In this document: positions 47,800 to 57,703 of the stretch, in pieces
How positions within the stretch are numbered: position 1 is the first letter of the stretch
Layout: each line of letters opens with the position of its first letter
Origin: Globisporangium splendens
Taxonomy: Eukaryota > Oomycota > Peronosporomycetes > Pythiales > Pythiaceae
NCBI GenBank assembly: GCA_006386115.1
Contig: VFIW01000016.1
Location: forward strand, 372,001-436,000
DNA length: 64,000 nucleotides
Direction of reading: 5' to 3'
The notes under the pieces: generated by a model
Database searches by the model: none
Seen by the model: only the letters and a program-made list of their open reading frames with translations
What the model was told of the DNA's origin: nothing
Translations under genes and position numbers: made by a program

Positions 47800-49200
47800 A
47801 TGGCGCCGAAGCGGAGACTGTCGAAGCGCGTGCGCGAGGTCGGCGCGCAGGTGGAGGCGAGCATCCGCGAGGACGGCGAGAACCACAAGTTCCAGGCGGC
47901 CGCGAGCGAGCAGCTCTTCCAGATCGACGTCAAGGGCGGCGCCGACGTCGCGCTGACCAAGAAGCAGAAGCTGCTGCTCATGCAGAAGGACCCGCTCGTC
48001 AAGTCGCGCAAGTTCAAGAGCGATAAGGCCAGCAAGTCGGAGCTCCTGGCCATCCAGAAGATCAAGGCGCAGCAGGAACAGGGACAACAAGTGCCAAAGA
48101 AATCGACTTCAGTGACGTTGAACGCGTGGGGCTCGGACGGCACGGTCCCAGATCCGAAAGAACACAAGGAGCTCGACGAGTATGTTGCCCCGGCGGTTAT
48201 CAAGAAGACCAAGCGCCGAAAACTGACTGCTCCAACGGTGCACAAGATCAGCAAAGTGCAGGTTGCGGCGCCAGGTCAGTCGTATCACCCGGAGTTTACG
48301 GCCCACCAGGATGTGATGGCCGAGGCCGTCGCGCAGGAACTTGAGCGCCAAGATATCCGCGAAGAGATGGCCAAGCCAGTCGCGGCCGGCATGTCCGACG
48401 AGACCTTGCAGTACATCGACACGAGAGGATCGGTACGAAGCGCTTTTACTTTGGTCGGATGTGTTTGGGAGTGATGGATTTGCTAATCGAATGTGTGCTG
48501 TGGGGTCTGATGATTATACAGGACGAGGAATCGGAAAGCGAAGAGGAAGAAGAGAGCGACAACGAGAACCCAAAGAAGAAGAAGAAGAAGATGCCGGGCG
48601 TTGTGACCAAAAGCCAGCGCAACAAGCGCTCCCGCCACAAACAGATGGAGTTGGAGCACTCGCAACGACGACAGGAGAAGTCGATCATCAAGCAGATCAA
48701 CACGTAAGTACCCGACTCAAAACACAATGGAGTCAACTGAACCGTTGCATACTCACTAACAATGAATATGCTGACGAATTATTACGTGCAAGTGCGCAAC
48801 ACATTCTGCAAGACATCATTCGCGAAGAGAAGGCTGCCGAGCAAAAGCAGGAATTGAAGAAACTCCTCGAAGAGCAAAAGCTGAACCAGGAGCCTGAGCT
48901 CGTTCGCGTCGGAGGCAAACTCACGTACGTTATTGACGCTAGCTCAATCGCTGTGTTGGCTCTGCTCTGATACTAAACACGAAGCTTTGTGTCTGTTTTT
49001 CCGGTTTTAACAGTAAGATCGTGCGTGACACGGCGGTGTCGTTCTCGGAGGAACTCACAGGCAACATGCGAACGCTCAAGCCGAAGGGCAACCCGCTCTT
49101 GGAGCGCTTCGACAGCCTGCACAAGCGGAATATGATCCAGATCAACGGTCCCATGAAGACGCGCAAGCGCAAGGTCAAGATCATCGAAGCAAAGAAGTAG
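47800..49200 (+). CDS. NOP53: Ribosome biogenesis protein NOP53 (GLTSCR2/PICT1)
   Basis: Four exons in phase: 47800-48432, 48522-48703, 48793-48924 and 49014-49200; 377 residues. It is highly charged throughout. Landmarks: N-terminal RRLSKRVRE; a GQSYHPEFTAHQ block (about 161-172) equivalent to the conserved NOP53 SYNPSFEDHQ; an acidic run followed by poly-Lys at the exon 2 start; a long Glu/Lys helix; and a C-terminal MRTLKPKGNPLLERFDSLHK, the best conserved NOP53 block. NOP53 is a 60S assembly factor that docks the Mtr4-exosome to pre-ribosomes for ITS2 processing; an AIM (LFx[V/D]) candidate here is LFQIDV (about 45-50). A nuclear/nucleolar role fits the KRKVK basic tail. Confidence 0.9.
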
Positions 49201-49395
49201 AACGTGACGCAGAGCGTTGTTCCTGCTCTATGCCCTGCGATAGATGGATGAACGACGGCAGGATGCTGCTATTTTTCCTTTTTGAAATGCTCCGTTTATA
49301 TACTGAAAGTAGACGTAATGAAAGCAACAGTATGCTTTTTGAGAAAAAAAAGTGTTTTGATCTGGTAGCATCTGGTGCTATTTGTGGAGGTTCTG

Positions 49396-51569
49396 ATGCG
49401 CATTATCCTGGCGGCGCGGCTGCCACACACCTTGCTGTGCCGGCATTCTGTAAACACTCGCATTGTAAGTTTCAAAAGTACGATGGGGGCGCTCATGCGG
49501 CCAAATGTGGGTTGCATTTCTCCTGTGCGCATATTTGCTGCTGTTCTCCATCTCACACTTTGCCATCGAACATTGTTCTTGCTTGTATAGAACTTCCGCC
49601 ATGATATGCGCGGGTCGCGCGTCGTGGAGATCCGCATGGAGGAGTACGAGCGCAGCAAACGGTCGATCCTCAAGACGATTCGGTTCCGTCTGGCCGTTCT
49701 CGGTGTAGTCACCGGGATTCTCGCCATAGTGTCGATCATTCTCGGCGTCGTACGGAGAGGCTCTGCTCGCCCAGATTGCTTGCCGCTCTTCATCTGGGCT
49801 GACCTCCAGTGTTTTATTATGTTTTGCACCTAGGTTGTGCGTTCGTACCACATGAAGGTCGTCAAGTTTTCGCATCGCTGCATCAGTGTGCGACTCCGCG
49901 ATCTCTACTTTGTGTACGGCATCTTTTCCACGCTCTGCATCTTCCACGGCTTCTACATGGACGGCAACTGGGACCGGTTGCAACTCGATGGCAACCGCCT
50001 CGTCATGCACGTGCGGCTGTACTCGCTTCTGGGCTTTGGCGCCTGGCTCGTCGGTACGATTTGCTCAGCCACCTTTTCTGATGGAGTAAATAGGTGGCGT
50101 GACTTGAGTTCTCAAACATGTTGTGGCGATAAATTGCAGCACTTTGGCTTGGAGCAGCGACGCTATCGGCTTTCGGACTCGTAGAAACGCAGTTTATCGC
50201 CGATTCCAGTCCAAACCTCATCTACCTCACCACGCTCATCATGTGCTGCGTATGCGTAAATCCACCTCCATGCCCTCAAACTTGGAATTCTATACATTCT
50301 GACTGATTTCTCTCTCCATTAGCTCCGTTTGCTGATCTCACCGTGGCTTCTCAACACGATTCACAAGAAAGGATCTCAAGCCGACGAATACTACTGGTAC
50401 GTGTCATTGCAGTGGCACATGGCTACATTTCTAGGTATCTTTCGTCACATACACTCTCTCTGTGTCTACCACTTTTCCCTTTTGAAAAGCGCCGAGTTCA
50501 TGGCCGATCTCAAGCAACAACAGCGCCGATCCGCTCGTCCTCGCTACGAAGTAGACGACGACGACGACTCGGACCACGATGCAGAGTCTCGAAGTCGTGT
50601 CACGCCACTACAAGACGAAGAGCACGAAGAAGAAGACGCGGTGCCTCGTCGGAATAGCAGATCCAAGTCGAAAAAGCGTGGTCAGAAGAACCGGAAAGTC
50701 TTCTACAATGCCGACGGTACCGCATCGGTGGCTACTGGTCCGGAAGCCGTGACTGCACGGTCCTCGCTCCAGGGTGGGACTGGTTCCCCAAGGAGTGCAG
50801 TTGCACCGCAGGGTGACTACTACGGTCGCCCCGTGCCGCCGTCGGCATCGCTGGAGCTGAATCTCCAAGGCGGGGTCGTGCAGGAAGGACTGCTGACGTC
50901 CAGCCACGCGAGCAACCCCGACCAGATCCCGTTCGCGTCGCCCGTGTTCCTTTTGGATCGCGAGCCGCGATTGCAACCAAACGACTTTTGGTGGCTCTGG
51001 AAGCACGTCGAGACAACGTAAGTGTGCATTACGCTCCCACCATCCGGAGACAGGCGCCTCGGATCTGAGAACGTTTGGCGCTGACTGACTGACATTGACG
51101 CTCTCCTCACCCACTTGTGCCCGTGGCCGCTCCTACTCTTGCTCTGGTTTCATAGTGGGTCCTTCTCGTGTCTGTTTACGAACAAGCCGTCCAAGCGCGA
51201 TGTGGACGCGCACCTCCGAAAATTCGGCTTCCACGTGATCGGGAGCGACGCCAAGGACAACGTGCTGCAGACGCACTTCTACGCGTACCAGTACGGCACC
51301 GACCTTGCCTTTCTCTGCGAGTTCGTGCTCGTCTTCTCGCGAAGGTTCTTCCAGGCGACATTCAAGTGCAAGGTATTACAGTGTACCGCATAATCATCAA
51401 CATACCTCTGGTAAAGATTCCTTCCCTGCCATGGACCTATGCACCTGACGTGCGTGCGTGTGGGATTCTGCTGGTGCTGTTGAATGGACAGGAGCGGGAA
51501 GCGGCCGCCGACTTTGTCACGCGCTTCAACCTTCAGGAGCTCCTGGTCGTCGAGAGCGGGAACGACTGA
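49396..51569 (+). CDS. Four-TM membrane protein with beta-adaptin-appendage-like C-terminal domain
   Basis: Eight exons in phase: 49396-49464, 49591-49749, 49834-50053, 50140-50249, 50323-50396, 50490-51017, 51156-51372 and 51492-51569; 484 residues. Hydrophobic segments lie at about 57-77, 99-118, 137-163 and 175-197. A cytosolic linker (about 212-350) has a poly-Asp/Glu stretch, a Lys/Arg run (RSKSKKRGQKNRK) and disorder. The last about 110 residues contain DFWWLWKHVE, VDAHLRKFGFHVIG, THFYAYQ, FLCEFVLVFS and ATFKCKEREAAADFVTRFN. Their order and spacing resemble the platform subdomain of the beta2-adaptin appendage, which binds endocytic accessory proteins. That resemblance is inferred by eye. 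Intron 50397-50489 is 93 bases and open in frame, so it may be retained in some transcripts. Confidence 0.72.
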
Positions 51570-52153
51570 AGGCAGACAGGTCCTCCTCAACTGGCAATCT
51601 CGCATCACTTCATCGCCAGCGACGAAGCACCAGGACAACTTGGCGTCAATTGGATCGCTGCGTGCACATTTTGCATACTGTCACCGCTTTACACAAATCC
51701 ACTAGCGAGTATCCAGTAAGCACTTCCGGTGCATGCATGCATTTCTGCCTTTTTTGAGGATGAAACCGAGATTATGCAGTCACAGAGTTGCTGAGAATGC
51801 AGTCTGGGATACTCCTGTGCTGCATCCATCACGCCAGGATCGTCCAGCGATTGGTTGCATGCATCACCGTCTCCAGAGACCTGGCGACTGGTCCAACCGC
51901 AGGAGTGGCGCAGAGTGGACCCGAGGTTTTTTACCCGAAGAGCTCCAAATCTTGAACCTTGCTCGCTGCATGCCTGACATTCAGAAAGATACGCCTTATG
52001 AATCACAAATTGTGATTGACAGCAAAGGGACCAAAGAATCAAGGCGCACGCGACCATCCATCACGCATTTGATGCCGCCGCGTGTCGTTGCGGTCTCAGA
52101 AACAGGACAGATGCAACAGTCCCTTGACACTGGTGGAATTTTCGAACGAGAGG

Positions 52154-52477
52154 ATGGACGCGCTGTCTCTACTCCGACAAGAGACGGGCCGGCCGACCGA
52201 CTTTGCCAAACCTCTTTTCTCGTTCGTTCACGCGGAAGCGCTCGCCTGCGAACGAAGCATGGGCGTCAAGCTCATCTCGCTGGCCCATTCACTCAACCGG
52301 CCACTCACCCGCAAAACGGAGCGAAGAGCTCCGACTCCCGTTCAGTCAGCGGATCACCACAGCAGACGAGCCAGTGTGTCGCTGCGACGCGTCACGCTTT
52401 GCATTGGCCAAATGTCGACGAATCTCATACGGTACGCTAGATACTGTAATGTAGAAGAGACCGAGCAGCTCCAGTGA
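52154..52477 (+). CDS. Hypothetical small protein, possibly first exon
   Basis: ATG frame of 107 codons, basic, beginning MDALSLLRQETGRP, with high GC at third positions like real genes here. It has no recognised domain. A GTACGC donor near its end and a TTTTGCAG acceptor at about 52531 could join it to an open segment reaching 52830. Other frames are also open in this GC-rich stretch, so confidence is low. Confidence 0.25.
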   Translation: MDALSLLRQETGRPTDFAKPLFSFVHAEALACERSMGVKLISLAHSLNRPLTRKTERRAPTPVQSADHHSRRASVSLRRVTLCIGQMSTNLIRYARYCNVEETEQLQ

Positions 52478-54216
52478 GCATGACACACATCAAAAAAATG
52501 TCCAGAGAGGGCAGTAAACTCTGTTTTGCAGCAGCAACGAGTGGAGAGCAACTGTCGAAGCGAATTCTCGGCGCCGCCACAGCCCACATCCGCTGCGGAT
52601 CTCTTGCTTGTCGACGTACGCGGCAGCGTTTGTGCGCAGCGCACCTTCTTTCTCTCACGGATCAAGTGCAGGCGCAGGCAAAGTGGCCCGTACCTGCACC
52701 TCGCATTCGAAAAAATGGAAACGAGACTTTTGGGTGGATCTCTGTTTGTTTGTGCTGCCCGGTTGTCGGGATTGGGCAAGATCTCAACAATGCCAGCGAC
52801 ATTCTTCAATGCTCACTGTTGCTTAGCAAATTAAAACTAACAAACAGTTCAACCACACGCGATGGCGCGATTGTAGGATTTCATTTGCAGACAGAGCAGG
52901 CGCTGCGATTGTTGCTGAGTTTTTAGCGTGCGCTGGTTACTGTTGGACGACGACTGTGGGAGCGTTCACTCTTCTTACTGGAGCCCGCGTTGGTCCGCGG
53001 ATAACCAGCAAATGCCCTCCGCTTAGGCAGAGAGAGCCGCAAAATTCTCAGAGCGGCTCAATGAAGCACTCACCACCACCCAGAGACAGGCGAGGGACAA
53101 TTTTTACACGAAAGAGGATCCACTTAATGTAATGGAATTCGACATCGGAAGTCTTTATCAGCAGCATGCAATCATCGTTTCCGCATTGAGTTTCCTTAAA
53201 CTGTGGCATGTTTGCGATTCCAGTGCTTCTTCTGATGCAAATGCTGGGAGGCTGTCGTTGGCAGGCACCATTTGGGTCGGTTCTTTTTTTATCATCAAAG
53301 GCTGGGGAATCAAAACAAATCCTCTTCCGTTTTGGCGAGTCTGTCGAATCCACACGCTTCCGTGTGTGAAGACTGATAACAGCGACCCATCCATTGCGGC
53401 ATTCCTCCCTCAGCTGGGGGCTTGAGACATCCATCAGCTGTCCGTCTTGTTTAGCCAGGCTGCTTGCTCTCCATGGCTGCCGTCATCGCTCGCTCGCGCG
53501 GTTTTCTTTCGGAGAGAGCGTGCGAGGGGGCTCTCGCGCCTGTTTTCCCTGAGGCAGCACCATCGACAGCCAGCGGATGTGGCACAGCCTGAATGCAGAT
53601 AATGTCACGGAAGTTGCCTCCATGACAGTTGCCCCTCTCTTTCCCCCTCCGATCGAAAAAATCGAACCGCACCAATTTGATGCAACCTCCAACACTCTAT
53701 ATACTTGCTATCTGCTTTTTCAACCTGATCATTGTATGACATGTACCTTGCTATAAATGATAACTGATATCAAGGATACGAGCTGAATGCAGCAACGACT
53801 TGGCAACACTTCAGTCACGGACAGACGAAAATGCGCGACCGAAGACGAACAAGTGCCATGACAACGCATCGACCGTCGCCCTCTCGTCCGAGAGCGTACG
53901 TAACGCGCACGGAGGCTCCAGCGCTCGCCCGTGTGTCGACACCCTCGCCTCCCTCCCTCCTTGGTGATCCCCCCACCACCAGCCATCCATCACACTGAGG
54001 AGGAAGCGTGGCTGTTTTATGTGACGCAGAAGAGACCGCCTTGTTTTTTCGCCTGCCTGGTGCACTGTACGAAAGTCGCCTATGGCAGGCACGACGGACG
54101 GCGCGCGCGCGTTTGCCCGTCGCATCCCCTCCGTCGCTCGGGCTCCTCTCCTTCGGCGGCGTGGCGGGCGGGTCCCTCGTCCCTGCGTCGCGCTGCTTTT
54201 TGCTCCGCCGACGTCG

Positions 54217-54232
54217 CTCAGTCTTGATTTTC
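54217..54232 (+). promoter_or_regulatory. Initiator-like element of RWP-RK gene
   Basis: CTCAGTCT fits YTCANTYY and is followed by a T-rich stretch, about 80 bases before the ATG at 54303. Confidence 0.35.
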
Positions 54233-54302
54233 CTGTGCTTCGGAGACACCCCTCCATCCGTCGACAGCCTCCCTCCACTTCCAGCTTCCCCCATCCATAT
54301 CA

Positions 54303-54911
54303 ATGGTTGCTGCAGTTCACCCGATGGATCAACAACGCATGGCCGCCGACTTTGAACTCGCCGAGCTCCAGCAGTACTACCACCTGCCGCTCCGTGAGGC
54401 CGCGCGCCGTCTCGGCAGCTGCGAGGCCGTGATCAAGCGCGTGTGCCGCCGCAAGCAGATCCAGCGCTGGCCGTACCGCCAGGTCTCGTCCAAGCTCATC
54501 AAGATCCAGCACCTGTGCAAGTACATGGCGCACGTCAAGGACCCGGAGCAAGTTGCGCGCATCCAGCAAAAGGTCAAGCAGCTCACGCATGAATACCTCG
54601 AGATCGTCGGTGGCCAGGTGCCGTCGGAGCTCCAACTCTCAGCTGCCGAGGCCGCGATGGTGCCCGCGCTGCCGACGTCGGGGTCGGCCGGGTTCGTGGA
54701 CCCCGCGGAGATCGCGTCGGCCGTCGACGACGCCGCAGACGAGGAAGAGATGGACGAAGAGATCGTCGTCGACGACTCGGACGAAGCTGAGGACGACAAA
54801 GCGACGGCGAGCGACGACACAACGACGCTGTCCGCGTACTCGCTGCGCTTCATCTTGTCCGACTGCAAAGTGTTAGAGACCCACACCGGCGTGCAGCTCT
54901 CCAGTCGGTAG
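54303..54911 (+). CDS. Short RWP-RK domain transcription factor
   Basis: Single exon, 202 residues. The RWP-RK DNA-binding domain spans about residues 19-70: YYHLPLREAARRLGSCEAVI, then KRVCRRKQIQRWPYRQVSSK. The signature normally reads RWPxRK; here the last position is Gln. A Leu-rich helix follows (KQLTHEYLEIVGG), then an acidic activator-like region (about 140-180, many Asp/Glu) and a short tail. There is no PB1 or GAF region, so it belongs to the short RKD-like class. Oomycetes carry expanded RWP-RK families, nuclear regulators whose targets are mostly unknown. Confidence 0.88.
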   Translation: MVAAVHPMDQQRMAADFELAELQQYYHLPLREAARRLGSCEAVIKRVCRRKQIQRWPYRQVSSKLIKIQHLCKYMAHVKDPEQVARIQQKVKQLTHEYLEIVGGQVPSELQLSAAEAAMVPALPTSGSAGFVDPAEIASAVDDAADEEEMDEEIVVDDSDEAEDDKATASDDTTTLSAYSLRFILSDCKVLETHTGVQLSSR

Positions 54912-55632
54912 ACAAGAGGAGAGAAGTGTTCTCACCGAAACAAAGTAGCGCAATTATTAGTCTGTTTATTACTCCCCCAACTCATATACACACCATAGAG
55001 TACACCCCCCGCAACCATGTTAAAATACGTGTGCAATTGCATTATATAAATGAAAGAAAGATTGCTTTATTGGAGCCCCTTGCACTGGAAGCACAATAGG
55101 GATCTTGCCATAGTTCAAACGAAATGCCAACCCCAGTGCTTGAAAGATGGCTTTGTAAACGTGGGAACTAGGTACCGACTCCACAGAGGTGCTGTTTTTC
55201 CAGCGAAATGGAAGCCCATGAGGATTTTGCTGTTGGAGTTGACAAAATGGATCCAAGATCGCGACGATCCCAGACAGGGGGAACCAGTTTGAAGTTGACA
55301 CCATTGTTCAGGTCTGGTCATAATTTGGGTCAGGTATTTTTCCGTCATGCAGAAGACACTTTGGCTTCTTGAGCAGATAGATTCGCAATATGAGCCAGAT
55401 GCCGCGATGGACTCGCCGTAAGAACGACAGGATAGTGTTCAGCGTTTGTACAACCTCAAGCATCGCAGTACTGATGACTCCGATAAATAGGTGCGTGGGA
55501 GAACACCAATCCTTTGGTCTCTCTTGTTCTCAGCCGTGCACTTAGAATATCCTTTTAAAACGGAGAAATTTCATTAGATTAATACAGCAACGTTTGCGAT
55601 GTAGGCACCCGTACTAAGGTTACTATGAAAAG
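54912..55632. other. Convergent intergenic region
   Basis: About 720 bases between the RWP-RK gene and the glucoamylase array; AT-rich, no supported gene. Confidence 0.5.
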
Positions 55633-57423
55633 TTACGCCGACAGAGCTCGCAGTTCTTCGCGAGCATAGTTGGTCGTGATCAACGACGCGTACGACCAGG
55701 TCAAGTCGTTCACACCCTGCGCCGAGCCCGTGTCGCGGTTGTACTGCTCGTTGAAGTGGTAGTTGGCAGCACCGTGGTACTTGACGCGACGAATGTGCTT
55801 GTCACCGTAGGTCTGCAGTCCCTGGACGATCGCGTTGAAGTTGGTCGAGCCAGCAGCGTACGTGCCAGTCGCAATGCTGAGACCCAGACCAGCTGGAGAC
55901 GCGCCGTTGAACAGCTTCTGGTTGTTGGTCGTGACCGTGATCGATCCGGCCTTCACGTACGCCGTCGCCGCACGGAAGACGGTCTCGGCGACACTGAGCG
56001 TGGTCAAGTACCATGGGTTGCCCTTCGAGGTACCTGCGCCATCGTAGACATCACCGTAGTAACGGCCGATCGCGACAGAGAGCGGCAGACCAGATCCGTC
56101 GACCTTGACGTTCTGGTTCAACGTGTACTCGTTGATGAAGCCGTTCGCGAGCTGGAAAATCGTAGCCAGGATGCGGTCGTCCTGAGGTGCGAAGAGACCG
56201 TCGCCCACGTTGCCATGGATGGCACCAAGAGGGATGGCAGCATCGAGAAGACGACCGTTGATCGTGGTCTGGACGGAACCTGCACCAGCGTTCCAGAACT
56301 GGTTGATCTTGGCGTCCAACAGAGTAGCCTGCTGACCGTAGTACGTCGCCGCACCAGTGTCGCCGACCAAGTTGGCAAAGTCGCGACCTTCGTACAACGC
56401 GCGACGCTGCACGGCGACAGTGAAGAAGTGCTGACCGCGTTGTTCTTCCCAGAGATCACAATTGTCAGCAGCGTTGTAGTTGCGCGTCACGTACTCCAGA
56501 TCCGCCTTGATCACGCCACTGGCCGTGCTGTTGTAGAGATCAATGACTTTGGAGAGACTGCCTCCGTTCGCGAGGTACGCCCGGGAGAAGCGAATGAACG
56601 AGCTCGCACGAACAGCTGGACCGTCGTTCTGCGGACGGCACCATGGATCATTGAACGCGTTACCGTTCACGTAATACTTGGCTTCGCCAAAGCCAGTCAG
56701 CGTGGTCTGAGATTGGAGGCGCTTCGTGAACGTCGCGTGATCCCAGAAAGTCTTCTCGAGAGTCTTGTCGCCGCCCTTGTACAGCGAGTTGACGACATCC
56801 ATGACGAGACCGGCGTCACGGATCCAGTGGTAGATGTAGTTGTTGGCGCCCGAAGCCGTGGCTGCGATGATCGAGCCTGGGAGCGCACCGTTGACGTTCG
56901 TTGGACTGATGTTGGCCAACAAGAACGACTTGAAGCTAGGCAAAGCAGCAGCCAAGTAGGTGGTGATATCAGACTGAAAGCCGCCGGCTGGGACTGGCAC
57001 AGGTGCTGGAGTTGGGCCAGTTGGTGTGGCCGTCGTCGGAGTTGGCGTCGCAGACGCAGTCACCTGATAGTTCTTGCCGGAACCGCCGTTGTTGTCATAG
57101 TACGTGTTGCCGTTCACCTTGTACTCGACGTAGAACTGCGAGATACCAGCCGAACCGATGGCGCAGTTGAAGCTCCAGATCTCTTTGTTAGACGAGTCTG
57201 GGCCGCTCGTGTACGAGGCGGCGCACGTGTTGCCCCAGGTCTGCGCCGTATTGGCGTAAATGATGTTCACGACCTTGGTGTACGCCAGGTTCTGGACAGT
57301 CATCGAGCCCGTGAGTCTCGAGTTGGCGTAGGTGTACGAGTTGACCTTGACCTCTTGGGCCGCGGTGCAGACAGCAGCAACGACGATGAGAGCGAGCACG
57401 TTGCGGATCGTAGTGAACACCAT
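55633..57423 (-). CDS. Secreted glucoamylase, CBM21-GH15 (array copy 1)
   Basis: Intronless, 596 residues. A signal peptide (1-21, LALIVVAAVCTAAQ, cut near AQ) is followed by an N-terminal CBM21 starch-binding domain (about 24-120: VNSYTYANSRLTG, NGNTYYDNNGG), a Thr/Pro linker (about 122-150), then the GH15 (alpha/alpha)6 catalytic domain. Substrate-site YHWIRDAGLVMD, DLWEE with the general-acid Glu, and HFNEQYNRDTG with the catalytic-base Glu are all present. Glucoamylases release glucose from non-reducing ends of starch or glycogen. The domain order resembles Rhizopus-type enzymes (CBM21 at the N-terminus). It is one of at least three tandem copies, nearly identical over long stretches to the copy at 59708. 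Confidence 0.93.
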   Translation of the reverse strand: MVFTTIRNVLALIVVAAVCTAAQEVKVNSYTYANSRLTGSMTVQNLAYTKVVNIIYANTAQTWGNTCAASYTSGPDSSNKEIWSFNCAIGSAGISQFYVEYKVNGNTYYDNNGGSGKNYQVTASATPTPTTATPTGPTPAPVPVPAGGFQSDITTYLAAALPSFKSFLLANISPTNVNGALPGSIIAATASGANNYIYHWIRDAGLVMDVVNSLYKGGDKTLEKTFWDHATFTKRLQSQTTLTGFGEAKYYVNGNAFNDPWCRPQNDGPAVRASSFIRFSRAYLANGGSLSKVIDLYNSTASGVIKADLEYVTRNYNAADNCDLWEEQRGQHFFTVAVQRRALYEGRDFANLVGDTGAATYYGQQATLLDAKINQFWNAGAGSVQTTINGRLLDAAIPLGAIHGNVGDGLFAPQDDRILATIFQLANGFINEYTLNQNVKVDGSGLPLSVAIGRYYGDVYDGAGTSKGNPWYLTTLSVAETVFRAATAYVKAGSITVTTNNQKLFNGASPAGLGLSIATGTYAAGSTNFNAIVQGLQTYGDKHIRRVKYHGAANYHFNEQYNRDTGSAQGVNDLTWSYASLITTNYAREELRALSA

Positions 57424-57462
57424 GGCTGGAAATTGGAGTAGCTCGAAGGAAGGTGACTTGAG

Positions 57463-57489
57463 CAGTTGACCGAAAGATCGAGAATGAGC
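57463..57489 (-). promoter_or_regulatory. Conserved glucoamylase promoter box with oomycete initiator
   Basis: A run of 27 bases, reading AGCTCATTCTCGATCTTTCG then GTCAACT on the minus strand, is identical upstream of copies 1 and 2 and starts about 65 bases before the ATG. GCTCATTCT fits the oomycete initiator and the rest its flanking element. Confidence 0.65.
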
Positions 57490-57672
57490 TGTTTGCCCAA
57501 GTGGCCAGTGTCGGTGCTTCTTGTTTACTTGGGATTCGATGAGGGTGTGTCAGTGGGGACGTGTGCTGGAGACCCACGTGGTTGGTTGTCTTGGGTTGAC
57601 GTTGAGGTGCACTTTCTGGCACAAGAACGGGCCAACGACTCGCTACTTGATTTATTGTGGAGAGAGGTGGGG

Positions 57673-57703
57673 TGCAAGGGTGCAAGGGTGCAAGGGTGCA
57701 AGG
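57673..57703. repeat. TGCAAGGG x4 tandem repeat
   Basis: Four consecutive 8-base units, the last with one mismatch, about 250 bases upstream of glucoamylase copy 1. Confidence 0.75.

Larger units (their letters stand above)
51570..54302. other. Intergenic region with unassigned open frames
   Basis: 2.7 kb without an identified gene. Several overlapping plus-strand frames at about 51733-52830 stay open and have coding-like third-position GC, the best being an ATG frame at 52154. 53040-53430 and 53800-54200 also hold long GC-rich frames on the minus strand without recognisable domains. The right end is the promoter of the RWP-RK gene, with an initiator-like CTCAGTCTTGATTTTC at 54217. Confidence 0.45.

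Noticed and set aside
53811..54303. Minus-strand frames of 155-162 codons upstream of the RWP-RK gene
   Set aside because: Low-complexity Arg/Gly-rich translation in a GC-rich leader; no domain, and overlapping frames equally open.
55756..57441. 561-codon plus-strand frame opposite glucoamylase copy 1 (and a 264-codon one opposite copy 2)
   Set aside because: Antisense shadow of a GC3-rich gene; Arg/Val-rich translation without any domain, whereas the minus frame shows a signal peptide, CBM21 and GH15.
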